Assembly: GCA_030066735.1 (NCBI GenBank)
Contig: JASJBB010000013.1
Span: 1-49,348, forward strand
DNA from: Woeseiaceae bacterium
Lineage (GTDB): Bacteria > Pseudomonadota > Gammaproteobacteria > Steroidobacterales > Woeseiaceae
Direction: 5' to 3'
Length of the DNA stretch: 49,348 nt
Below are positions 42,038 through 49,348 of the stretch, one piece after another. A program made the translations under genes and the position numbers. Every line of letters begins with the position of its first letter. Within the stretch, counting starts at the first letter, position 1. The notes below the pieces were generated by a model. The model searched no databases, was not told the DNA's origin, and was given only the letters and a program-made list of their open reading frames with translations.

Positions 42038-43048
42038 ATGAAAAAGCTCTTTATGACTATTGTGGCGCTCACCTGGGCGCCACTTTTATTTGCGGACGAC
42101 GACATCGGCATATTCGAGACGATTCTCGAGTCGAAGGCGTCGTTTTCTTCCACGACCGAGGCGCTGGAACAGGCGATTAACGGTTCAGATCTGGTGCTGC
42201 AGGCCACGCACGACGTGCGCGTGCCCGGAAACAAGCACAAGGCGCGGCTCTTCGTGCTGACCTCACCGGCCTACGTCGAGGCAGCGGCGAAGGAGTCGCC
42301 ACGGACTGCGTCGGCCCTGGTCTTGCGCATCGCGGTGTTCACGTCGGGCGACCAGCACGCGACGTTCGTCAACATGGCCAACCCGGTGCCGCACGCGATG
42401 ATCTATTTTGCCGAATCGCGCAATTACGACGCCCTCGTGGCTGCGGCGGGCGATGCGGCGGAGGCGATTCGCGGCCTGGTTCGTGATATTCCCGGTCGGG
42501 CTGTCAGCGTACAGGCTCAACCCATGCGGTCGGAGCAGCATTACAACAAGTACAAAGGCGACGGACCGGCGCGAATGATGGCCAAGTTCCGCACCTGGGA
42601 CAAGAGCCAGCTGTTGCTCCTCGAAGATTCGGCCGACAACTTCGATGCCGTGGTCGACAGGGTCGTTGCCAGCCTCGAGGACGATGAGGTGGCCGATGCG
42701 TCCGAGGCAACGGGCTGGGAGGTGATCTCCAACATCCGCCTGCGCGACGATGTGGTGCACATCGGGCTGACCAACCCGTTTATCGAGGACCGCATGATCG
42801 GCATCAACTCGCGATTCCGCAAGGAAGGCAAGAGCGACCTGTCGCCGTATCCCGGCGTCGATCACGTCGCCGCGTTGCCGACCGAGCTGCTGATCGTCCG
42901 GGAGGGCAACGATACCGTGGTTCTGCATTACGGCCAGATGTGGCGAATGCAGTTATACTTCTGGGATTCCGGTTACCGGGCGTTTACGGCCAATGTGGGT
43001 GTACCCGGCGACATCGTTGACTCCATAGAAGAGGCGGTGCTTGAGTAA
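42038..43048 (+). CDS. Periplasmic protein with DUF302-like domain
   Basis: A 336-residue exported protein (signal MKKLFMTIVALTWAPLLFA). Residues ~25-115 resemble the DUF302 fold: the pattern TTEALEQAI, HDVRVPGNKHKARLFVL and SALVLRIAVF with NP after it. The second half may contain a diverged copy (NIRLRDDVVHIGLTNP onward). DUF302 proteins are common near sulfur-oxidation genes, with unknown chemistry. It starts 13 bases after fadL and overlaps the next gene by 8 bases. The domain call is from pattern resemblance only. Confidence 0.65.
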   Translation: MKKLFMTIVALTWAPLLFADDDIGIFETILESKASFSSTTEALEQAINGSDLVLQATHDVRVPGNKHKARLFVLTSPAYVEAAAKESPRTASALVLRIAVFTSGDQHATFVNMANPVPHAMIYFAESRNYDALVAAAGDAAEAIRGLVRDIPGRAVSVQAQPMRSEQHYNKYKGDGPARMMAKFRTWDKSQLLLLEDSADNFDAVVDRVVASLEDDEVADASEATGWEVISNIRLRDDVVHIGLTNPFIEDRMIGINSRFRKEGKSDLSPYPGVDHVAALPTELLIVREGNDTVVLHYGQMWRMQLYFWDSGYRAFTANVGVPGDIVDSIEEAVLE

Positions 43049-44777
43049 AGAAAAGCTGAGCCCCGGCTTTCTGCGCCAGCAGATAGTCGGGGTCGATTCG
43101 ACGTTCCGGACGCCGTTCGGCGAACGGCTCATGGTGTATTGCGATTACACGGCGTCCGGCCGCTGCCTGCGCTTCGTGGAGTCCTACCTGCAAAGCCTGC
43201 AGCGCGTTTATGCGAACACCCACACCGAGGACGACATCACCGGGCGCAGCATGACGCAGCTGCTGCACGAGGCCGAGGAGGCGATCAAGAAGTCCGTCAA
43301 CGCCGGGCCGTCCGGACGTATCGTGGCTTGCGGCACGGGCGCGACCGGCGCCATCGACAAGCTGCAGCAAATCGTGGGCGTCGCGCTGGCGCCCGTGACC
43401 CGCAAGAACATCAACACGATGCTCGACGCGGCGGCGAGCGAATTCGATGCCGCCGAATTCCAGGCGGTGCTGGACAAGCACCGCCCGGTGGTATTCGTCG
43501 GACCCTACGAGCACCATTCAAACGAGATATCCTGGCGCGAATCGCTGGCCACGTCGGTTGAAGTCCGCCTGACCGCCGATGGCAACATCGACCTCGAGCA
43601 TCTCGAGCAACTGTTGCAGGCGCCCGAGTACCAGGACCGCCTGCGGATCGGCTCGTTCTCCGCCGCATCGAACGTGACGGGCATCCGCAGCAACGTGCAC
43701 GAGATCACCAGTCTGCTGCACCGGTATGGAGCGATGGCCTGCTTCGATTACGCGGCGTGCGCGCCCTACGTCGATATCGACATGAACCCGGAGCCCCGCG
43801 GCGACGAGGATCCCTCGATCGATGCGATCTTCATTTCACCGCACAAGTTCCTGGGCGGCCCCGGGTCCAGCGGCGTGCTGGTCTTCAACGAACGCATCTA
43901 CCACCGCGACCTGCCGCCGAGCATGAGCGCGGGTGGCACGGTCGACTACGTCGGCCCCGAGGACCAGGATTTCATCAGTCGCATCGAGGAGCGCGAGAAG
44001 GCGGGCACGCCGGGCGTGTTACAGACGTTGAAGGCGGGCCTCGTATTCGAGATCAAGGACCGGGTTGGCGTCGACGTCATCGAACGACGCGAGCACGAGC
44101 TGACGAGCAGGGCGCTGGCCAGCTGGGGCGAAAACGACAACATCGAGATCCTCGGCAACCCGGATGCCGCGCGCCGCGTCGGCATAATCTCGTTCAACGT
44201 GCGCGATGCGCGTGGTCACTATCTGCACCACAAGTTCGTGACGGCGCTGCTCAACGATTTGTTCGGAATTCAGTCGCGCGCAGGCTGTTCCTGCGCCGGC
44301 CCCTACGGCCACCGGTTGCTGAATATCGACCTGGATACGTCAGAGCGCTACCGCAGCGTCGTGCAGCAGGGCCATTGCGGCATGAAGCCCGGCTGGTGCC
44401 GGGTGGGCCTGCACTGGGTCATGGACGACGCCGAGGCCGGCTACGTCATCGACGCCGTGCATTTCATCGCCAACCACGGTCACCACTTCCTGGCGGTGTA
44501 CGACTTCGACCTGTCGACGGGCACCTGGTCGCACAAGCAGGACTGCTGCAAATTGCCGAAGTTCGAGCTCGACGCTGCGCTGGGTCACGAGGAGGGCGAG
44601 CCGGCTATCCTGTCACTGCCGCTGCGCAAACAGCTCTACGATCACTACATGACCGACGCCAGGCGCTGGGTCGAACGCCTGAGCCGGGACCCCAAGGAAA
44701 AACTGCAGTCCCTCGAGGGTGAACTCGGAGAACTGCAGTTCTTCGCACTTCCGGAAAGCGCGACGAGGAAACACTGA
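43041..44777 (+). CDS. Class V aminotransferase-fold, cysteine-desulfurase-like PLP enzyme
   Basis: A 578-residue protein, longer than IscS or SufS (about 400). The PLP lysine is Lys269 in ISPHKFLGGPG, and a mobile-loop cysteine is present as Cys416/Cys418 in SRAGCSCAGPYG, as in cysteine desulfurases. An N-terminal segment YCDYTASGRCLRF is typical of this branch. The last ~120 residues, with the Cys pair QDCCKLP, are an extra C-terminal domain. The start is a TTG with a GAGGCGG site, overlapping the stop of the DUF302-like gene. It may provide or remove sulfur at the sHdr system; the substrate is unproven. Confidence 0.82.
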   Translation: MSKEKLSPGFLRQQIVGVDSTFRTPFGERLMVYCDYTASGRCLRFVESYLQSLQRVYANTHTEDDITGRSMTQLLHEAEEAIKKSVNAGPSGRIVACGTGATGAIDKLQQIVGVALAPVTRKNINTMLDAAASEFDAAEFQAVLDKHRPVVFVGPYEHHSNEISWRESLATSVEVRLTADGNIDLEHLEQLLQAPEYQDRLRIGSFSAASNVTGIRSNVHEITSLLHRYGAMACFDYAACAPYVDIDMNPEPRGDEDPSIDAIFISPHKFLGGPGSSGVLVFNERIYHRDLPPSMSAGGTVDYVGPEDQDFISRIEEREKAGTPGVLQTLKAGLVFEIKDRVGVDVIERREHELTSRALASWGENDNIEILGNPDAARRVGIISFNVRDARGHYLHHKFVTALLNDLFGIQSRAGCSCAGPYGHRLLNIDLDTSERYRSVVQQGHCGMKPGWCRVGLHWVMDDAEAGYVIDAVHFIANHGHHFLAVYDFDLSTGTWSHKQDCCKLPKFELDAALGHEEGEPAILSLPLRKQLYDHYMTDARRWVERLSRDPKEKLQSLEGELGELQFFALPESATRKH

Positions 44778-44793
44778 CACCAGCTGGGAGAGT

Positions 44794-44866
44794 GCGGCCG
44801 GGGAGGTGCTCATCGGAAGTAAAGCGCAGCGAAGCGAGCCATGAAGATGAGTACCTCCGCGGCCGC
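44794..44866. repeat. Long imperfect inverted repeat, probable two-way terminator
   Basis: The arms 44794-44814 (starting GCGGCCGGGGAGGTGCTC) and 44846-44866 (ending CCTCCGCGGCCGC) pair over 21 positions with only a few mismatches, enclosing a 31-base loop. It lies between convergent genes, so transcription from both sides would form the stem. There is no long T-run on either side, so it could also be a member of a dispersed palindromic repeat family. Confidence 0.6.
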
Positions 44867-44885
44867 GCTTTCTGCGTGATGTTAA

Positions 44886-46241
44886 TTAGTCCTCGACGAG
44901 GTTCTCCGCAACGAGTTCGAGGAGGCTTTCCATCTTCTTGTCCCAGTTGAAATGCTCTTTGGCGTCGTTGTAACTCTGCCTGCAATTGGAGCAGGTCGAT
45001 AGCACGGTATCCGCGCCAGTGGCTTCAATCTGGTCCATCTTTAGCCCGAAGACCTTGTAGCGCAGCTTGTCGGCACGGTGGATCGTGACGACACCGCCGC
45101 CACCACCACAGCACCAGTTGAAATCGCCGTGCGGCGTCATTTCCTTCAGGTCGAGACCCAGGGCTTCCATGACTATGCGTGGAGCCTCGGTCGCGCCGCC
45201 GCGCCGGGCGACCTGGCACGGGTCATGGAACGTCACGGTCTGGTCGACCTTCCTGACTTTCAGCCTGCCTGAGCTTATGACGTCGGCCAGGAATTCGGAG
45301 ATGTGTTGCACCTTGAACGGCAGTGGTTTGCCGTACATCGCGGCCCCCTGCCAGCGCAAGGCACCGTAGGCATGGCCGCATTCCGGCAACACGACGAGCT
45401 TGGCGCCGCAATTGACGGCGGCCTCGATCAGCTTGAGCGTTGCGTGCTTCTGCCATTCGACGTTGCCCGCCATCATGCCGAAGTTGGTCGCCTCGTAGCC
45501 CTCGGTGCGGAAGGTCCATTTCTCGCCCAGAGCGTTGAGTATCTTCGCCGTCGCACCGATCGCATTCGGGTACTTCATGATTTCGATCGATGACATCGAC
45601 ACGAGAATGTCGGCTTCCTCTTCGTCGACGTACACCTCGGTGTCGTGTTCGTCAGCCATCCAGTCGGCGCGGTCCTCGAAAACCTCGGCCGTCGCGCCTA
45701 GCGGACTGCCTTGCTCCCGGGCCCGTTGTGCAACCGCGTGCAGCTCGTCCGGAATCAGGCCGGCCTTGAACATGCCGTGACGCGCCTGGCCGACGAGCGT
45801 TGCGATGTCGATACCCATCGGGCACACCAGCGAGCAGCGTCCGCACATCGTGCAGGAGTCGTAGAGCAACTCCTGCCACTCGCCAAGCTGCTCGACCGAG
45901 ATCTTGCGTTTCAGGCCAAAGAGCCGATAGAAGAAGCCGAACGGACTGTTCTCGCGTTTGTACAGCTGCTTGAAGATCTCGAGCTTCCAGATAGGCGTAT
46001 ATTTTGGATCCCCTGTCTGGACGTAGTAGTGACAGGCCTCGGCGCACTGACCGCAGTGCACACAGGCCTCCATGTAAGTGGCCGTCGTACGATTGATGTT
46101 CTTGGCGAGATTCGCCATAGCACGGCGCAGGCGCTCATCAACGTCCATGTCACCCTGGGTGTCATGGCGCGTTTCCGGCTCCTTGACCGTCAGGCGTTGT
46201 TCGCTTTCGTCCAGGGGATATTGTTCGATGGCTTGGGTCAT
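44886..46241 (-). CDS. DsrK/HdrD-like iron-sulfur protein of a membrane redox complex
   Basis: A 451-residue protein with two [4Fe-4S] motifs, Cys60/63/66/70 (CVHCGQCAEAC) and Cys130/133/136/140 (CTMCGRCSLVCP), then CCG-type segments PECGHAYGA, DPCQVARRGG, WCCGGGGG and STCSNCRQS. This layout is that of HdrD, DsrK and TmcB, the catalytic-side subunits of quinone-linked thiol/disulfide complexes. The ATGA overlap with the cytochrome b gene upstream shows they are made together. It probably exchanges electrons with a sulfur-containing partner on the cytoplasmic face. It is not one of the sHdr subunits themselves. Confidence 0.88.
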   Translation of the reverse strand: MTQAIEQYPLDESEQRLTVKEPETRHDTQGDMDVDERLRRAMANLAKNINRTTATYMEACVHCGQCAEACHYYVQTGDPKYTPIWKLEIFKQLYKRENSPFGFFYRLFGLKRKISVEQLGEWQELLYDSCTMCGRCSLVCPMGIDIATLVGQARHGMFKAGLIPDELHAVAQRAREQGSPLGATAEVFEDRADWMADEHDTEVYVDEEEADILVSMSSIEIMKYPNAIGATAKILNALGEKWTFRTEGYEATNFGMMAGNVEWQKHATLKLIEAAVNCGAKLVVLPECGHAYGALRWQGAAMYGKPLPFKVQHISEFLADVISSGRLKVRKVDQTVTFHDPCQVARRGGATEAPRIVMEALGLDLKEMTPHGDFNWCCGGGGGVVTIHRADKLRYKVFGLKMDQIEATGADTVLSTCSNCRQSYNDAKEHFNWDKKMESLLELVAENLVED

Positions 46242-46891
46242 ACCTTGGCCCCCCTGCGTGTGAATGTCAGGCCCGTGGTGTAGCGGGACCCTACTGCAAG
46301 GAATGAGTGCATCAGCTTGCCGAACGGGAACCAGATCAGGAACACGTTGAAACTGAGGATGTGAATTGCCAGCAGCGTTTCATACCGCGCCCCGACGTGC
46401 GCGACCGCGAGTAGACCCGTGAGGACCGGCGCCGTCGTGACGAGCCAGGTGAAATAGTCGTCAAAATTCGACAGCAACTTGAGCACCGGGTGCCGCATGC
46501 GACGTCCGATGGAAACCAGCAACGCCGCGAACGTTAGCGCAGCTGCAATATGAATAGCAACGCTCGGCAGTGCCGGCCAGGACAGTCCGGTAAAGCTCTC
46601 GATGAACATGATGTGCGGCGCGCTGCCAAAAATGACGATCGCGAGCCCGATGTGCATCGTGTAGGCCAGCATCGTGCTGTTGGCGGTGCGGGCCCGAAAC
46701 TCCTTGTGGTGCAGAAACCGGGAGAAGATCGTCCGTAACCCGCCGGAACGCTCACCGCTGAAGCGGGCTTCGGAGATATCGATCTTTTTGGGGATGAGAA
46801 AGAGATGTACGAGGCGCCAGATCAGGCCAGCGACGAAGATCAGTGATGCCACCTGCAGGGCGGGCCCGCGGGCGAATTCGAGGAGATCCAT
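46238..46891 (-). CDS. DsrM/NarI-like membrane cytochrome b
   Basis: A 217-residue membrane protein with about five hydrophobic helices and His residues suited to ligating b haems (YTMHIGLAIVIF, AIHIAAALTF, LAIHILSFNVFLIW). It resembles the NarI-type gamma subunits DsrM, HmeC and TmcC. It is the first gene of the pair, followed by the DsrK/HdrD-like protein, and would connect it to the quinone pool. No dsrJOP or dsrAB genes are in the window. Operator site D lies about 50 bases upstream. Confidence 0.85.
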   Translation of the reverse strand: MDLLEFARGPALQVASLIFVAGLIWRLVHLFLIPKKIDISEARFSGERSGGLRTIFSRFLHHKEFRARTANSTMLAYTMHIGLAIVIFGSAPHIMFIESFTGLSWPALPSVAIHIAAALTFAALLVSIGRRMRHPVLKLLSNFDDYFTWLVTTAPVLTGLLAVAHVGARYETLLAIHILSFNVFLIWFPFGKLMHSFLAVGSRYTTGLTFTRRGAKV

Positions 46892-46941
46892 GGTGTTCCC
46901 CTGTGTCCAGTGGTTAGACCAACCCCTGTGGGCCGTCGCAT

Positions 46942-46957
46942 ATTAGTATTAGCTGAT
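46942..46957. promoter_or_regulatory. Operator site D of the sulfur regulon
   Basis: ATTAGTATTAGCTGAT matches 11 of 14 defined positions of the shared consensus and is preceded by GCAT, as is site A. It lies in the 122-bp gap between the DsrM-like gene (minus) and the transglycosylase gene (plus). It is the weakest of the four sites; the central ATAT reads ATTA here. Confidence 0.5.
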
Positions 46958-47013
46958 ATTCGACTATTTGCGATAAGGGAAACTGCCTACCACAAGTACA
47001 GTAGAATCGAGAC

Positions 47014-48567
47014 ATGGCCTCTATCCGGTTGATAATTCCAGTTTTATTTCTTGCAGCGTGTGGCGCGGAACCGCCGCCCGACCCGCCCGAGGAGCCGGGA
47101 CCGGCGGCGCCCGAGCACGCCATTGCCGAATCCGGGCAGGAAACCGCCGAGATCGAGGAACTGCCTCTCAACCCGTCGACCGGCGAGTTGCTCCCGATGC
47201 CATTCGCGATCATCTGGGCGCCGGCGCTCGTCAATTATGAGCAGATGATCGAACGCCGCGTCATTCGCGTGGTCGTGCCTTACGGCGGTTACCAGTTCTA
47301 TTACGACGAGGGGCGGCCGCGAGGCGCCATCTACGAGCTCGTGCAGCGTTTCGAGAAGTTCATGAACGACGAGCTCGGCCGGCGCAATATCAAGGTGTAT
47401 GTCGTCGTGATTCCGGTCAGTCGCGAGGAGCTGCTGCCGGCGCTCGCCGCCGGCCATGCGGATTTCGTGGCCGCGGACCTGACGATCACGGACGAGCGAT
47501 CGGCGCAGTTCAGCTTCAGCCGGCCTACGCTGACCGGTATCAACGAAGTTATTGTGACAGGCCCGGAGGCGCCACCCATTACATCGATCGACGATCTTGC
47601 CGGGCAGGAGATCGCGGTGCGCGCATCGAGCAGCTACTACGAGCACCTGCAGCGGCTGTCCGACGAGTTTCGCGACAAGGGTCTCGAGCCGCCGGTCATA
47701 CGGCCGGTGGATGAACTGCTCGAAGCGGAGGATCTGCTGGAGATGCTCGATGTCGGCATATTCGGCATGACCGTGCTCGACGACTACAAAGCCGGGTTCT
47801 GGGCGGGGGTGTTTCCCAACATCACGGTCCGCGAGGACCTTGTCGTCAACGAGGGCGGGGGAATCGCCTGGGTCACCCGCAAAGACACGCCGGAGCTCCT
47901 GAACAAGATCAATCGCTTCCTGCGCAGGTATGGCAGGGGCACGCTGGTCGGCAACGATACGTTCAACCGCTACCTCGACGACGCCAATCGCGTACGCTGC
48001 GCGCATTCGGGACAGAGCACCGTGCGAACCGAAGAACTGGCGCGGTACTTTCGCGAGTTCGGCGAGCGCTACGATTTCGACTGGCTGATGCTCGCCGCGC
48101 AGGGTTTCCAGGAGTCGGGCCTGCGGCATGACCGCAAGAGCCCCGCCGGGGCCGTCGGCATCATGCAGATCAAGCCCTCAACGGCGGCTGATCGCAATGT
48201 CGGTATATCGGACATCAGTACGGTCGAGAACAACATTCATGCGGGGGCCAGGTACATGCGCTTCCTCGCCGACCGCTATTTCAGTGACGCAGGCGTTGAC
48301 GAACTCAACCAGTGGTTGTTGAGTCTTGCGGCCTACAACGCCGGGCCCGCGAGAGTGGCGCGAATGCGCCGCGAGGCCGCCGTCGACGGCCACGACCCGG
48401 ACGTGTGGTTCGACAATGTCGAGATTATCGCCGCGCGGCGCATCGGCCGCGAGACGGTGACCTACGTCAGCAACATCTTCAAATACTACGTCGGCTACCA
48501 GGTCATTCGTGAGCGCGGCGACCTGCGCTCGCAGCGCCACGGGGAAACGCTCCAGGAGTGCTTATAA
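47014..48567 (+). CDS. MltF-like membrane-bound lytic transglycosylase
   Basis: A 517-residue lipoprotein (lipobox LAAC, Cys16) with a Pro/Glu-rich linker, a periplasmic-binding-protein-like domain (IRVVVPYGGYQFYYDE to about residue 310), and a C-terminal lytic transglycosylase domain. The catalytic Glu367 is in QGFQESGLRHD, followed by GAVGIMQIKP and LAAYNAGPARV. It cleaves peptidoglycan glycan strands at the outer membrane. The architecture is that of MltF. It has no evident link to the sulfur genes. Confidence 0.88.
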   Translation: MASIRLIIPVLFLAACGAEPPPDPPEEPGPAAPEHAIAESGQETAEIEELPLNPSTGELLPMPFAIIWAPALVNYEQMIERRVIRVVVPYGGYQFYYDEGRPRGAIYELVQRFEKFMNDELGRRNIKVYVVVIPVSREELLPALAAGHADFVAADLTITDERSAQFSFSRPTLTGINEVIVTGPEAPPITSIDDLAGQEIAVRASSSYYEHLQRLSDEFRDKGLEPPVIRPVDELLEAEDLLEMLDVGIFGMTVLDDYKAGFWAGVFPNITVREDLVVNEGGGIAWVTRKDTPELLNKINRFLRRYGRGTLVGNDTFNRYLDDANRVRCAHSGQSTVRTEELARYFREFGERYDFDWLMLAAQGFQESGLRHDRKSPAGAVGIMQIKPSTAADRNVGISDISTVENNIHAGARYMRFLADRYFSDAGVDELNQWLLSLAAYNAGPARVARMRREAAVDGHDPDVWFDNVEIIAARRIGRETVTYVSNIFKYYVGYQVIRERGDLRSQRHGETLQECL

Positions 48568-48644
48568 CGAAAAGTTATATAGGCATAGCCACTTGGTCGT
48601 AGCCAGCCATTGCCTGCGTGCTCGCCGCCCATAGACTGGGGCGC

Positions 48645-49348
48645 ATGAGTGCCGCCATCGAATTCCTGAGGAAAAATCCCGGGCCGGAAGCCGGCGATCG
48701 CGTGGTCGACAGCATCGTCGACCTGGCGCCGAACCCGGACAACCCGACGCCCATGGTACGTCTGAGCGAGCGGATCAATCCGACTGCCGGCTACGACGTG
48801 CTCATCAAGCTCGAGGGCATGAACCCGTTCGGGTCCATCAAGGACCGAACGGCGCTGCACATGCTGCGCGGCCTGAGCCTGCGGGACGACCAGGCGCTGG
48901 TCGAACCATCGGCGGGCAATACCGGTATTGCATTGGCAGCCATGGCCAATGCCCGTGGCACGCCCATCGAGATCGCCGTGCCGGACGGCACGCCCGAAGA
49001 GAAGAAGGCCTTGCTGCGATTCCTCGGCGCCGAGCTGATCGAGGTCGAGGACGAATTGTGTCCGTTGTTCCCCTCGGAAGGCGCGCGTGGCGTCGTCAAG
49101 AGCATGGTAGAGAGTGCCGCTTACAACGGCAGATACGTGAGCCCGAACCAGTACGAGAGCGAGCTCAATGTCCAAGCGCATTATCTCACCACCGGGCCGG
49201 AGATCTGGCAGCAGACTGGCGGCGACATCGACTACTTCTTCGCCGGCATCGGCACAGGCGGTACCATCAGTGGTGTCGGCCGGTTTCTCAAGGAGCAGAA
49301 TCCGGATATCAGGATCGTCGCGGTCGAGCCGGCAACGCGACACCATGC
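48645..49348 (+). CDS. Cysteine synthase-family PLP enzyme (3' truncated)
   Basis: An open frame from the ATG at 48645 runs off the right edge (234 codons visible). It has the fold II signature with the PLP lysine Lys66 in [13 protein letters not shown], the substrate loop [11 protein letters not shown], and the phosphate-binding [15 protein letters not shown]. It belongs with the cysteine synthase/cystathionine beta-synthase group, using an activated serine and a sulfur donor. NPFGSIKDR differs from the NPGGSVKDR of typical CysK, so the donor may be other than O-acetylserine. The end of the gene lies outside the window. Confidence 0.85.
   Translation, partial: MSAAIEFLRKNPGPEAGDRVVDSIVDLAPNPDNPTPMVRLSERINPTAGYDVLIKLEGMNPFGSIKDRTALHMLRGLSLRDDQALVEPSAGNTGIALAAMANARGTPIEIAVPDGTPEEKKALLRFLGAELIEVEDELCPLFPSEGARGVVKSMVESAAYNGRYVSPNQYESELNVQAHYLTTGPEIWQQTGGDIDYFFAGIGTGGTISGVGRFLKEQNPDIRIVAVEPATRHH

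Noticed and set aside
44886..46891. Part of a reverse dissimilatory sulfite reductase (rDsr) cluster
   Set aside because: Only DsrM- and DsrK-like genes are present; dsrAB, dsrC, dsrEFH, dsrJOP and dsrL are absent from the window.
48563..48579. TATAAC/GTTATA hairpin at the end of the transglycosylase gene as a terminator
   Set aside because: The stem is AT-only, weak and overlaps the stop codon, with no T-run after it.

Overview
The window is GC-rich, densely packed gammaproteobacterial-type DNA with short intergenic gaps and frequent ATGA stop-start overlaps. The gene content points to an environmental, probably marine, sulfur-oxidising gammaproteobacterium that also takes up organic acids. 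A Woeseiales-like relative would fit, but that placement is an impression from protein style, not a computed result. I found no tRNA, rRNA, CRISPR array, insertion sequence or phage gene.

Left part (1-7.4 kb): the end of a PAS-GGDEF-EAL protein, an N-formylglutamate amidohydrolase, a YbdK-type carboxylate-amine ligase, a 7TM-PAS-GGDEF diguanylate cyclase, then a compact arsenic operon (arsR, arsI C-As lyase, thioredoxin-type arsC, aqpS-type channel). From 7.4 to 10.2 kb an aldehyde dehydrogenase is translationally coupled to a DUF4397 lipoprotein on the minus strand. From 10.3 to 19.4 kb lies a carboxylate uptake and activation block: livH-livM-livG-livF, an AMP-forming acyl-CoA ligase, a LivK-type lipoprotein, a stand-alone AraC DNA-binding domain and a bifunctional enoyl-CoA hydratase/3-hydroxyacyl-CoA dehydrogenase. 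From 19.4 to 23.8 kb are small, mostly uncharacterised genes; 21.8-23.8 kb is visibly more AT-rich and may be acquired.

Right part (23.9-46.9 kb): a large sulfur-oxidation region built on the sulfur-oxidising heterodisulfide-reductase-like (sHdr) pathway. On the minus strand is dsrE3-tusA-yeiH-sorA-cytochrome c-rhodanese (sulfur relay, probable sulfite/sulfate export, periplasmic sulfite oxidation). Divergently on the plus strand is a lipoate-assembly operon (HDAC-family deacylase, two LipS-type radical SAM proteins, lipoate ligase, a GATase-like protein with no catalytic cysteine). It is followed by the sHdr operon itself: dsrE-like, shdrC1, shdrB1, shdrA, hyp, shdrC2, shdrB2, a Cys-containing unknown, lbpA, an ArsR-family persulfide-sensor-type regulator, a FadL-type porin, a DUF302-like periplasmic protein and a cysteine-desulfurase-like PLP enzyme. 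Convergent to it is a two-gene DsrM/DsrK-like (NarI-HdrD) membrane module. The window closes with an MltF-like lytic transglycosylase and a truncated cysteine synthase.

The most interesting result is a shared 16-bp near-palindrome (consensus ATTAGnATATnCTAAT). It occurs at the dsrE3/HDAC divergent promoter (two copies about three helical turns apart), on the -10 of the sHdr operon promoter, and upstream of the DsrMK-like pair. This links four transcription units into one probable regulon. The obvious candidate regulator is the ArsR protein encoded next to lbpA, whose Cys43/Cys109 have the same 66-residue spacing as the sensing pair of SqrR/BigR-type repressors. The proposed circuit is: sulfane sulfur relayed by rhodanese/TusA/DsrE to lipoylated LbpA and sHdr; sulfite exported by YeiH and oxidised by SorAB; electrons possibly passed to quinone by the DsrMK-like complex.
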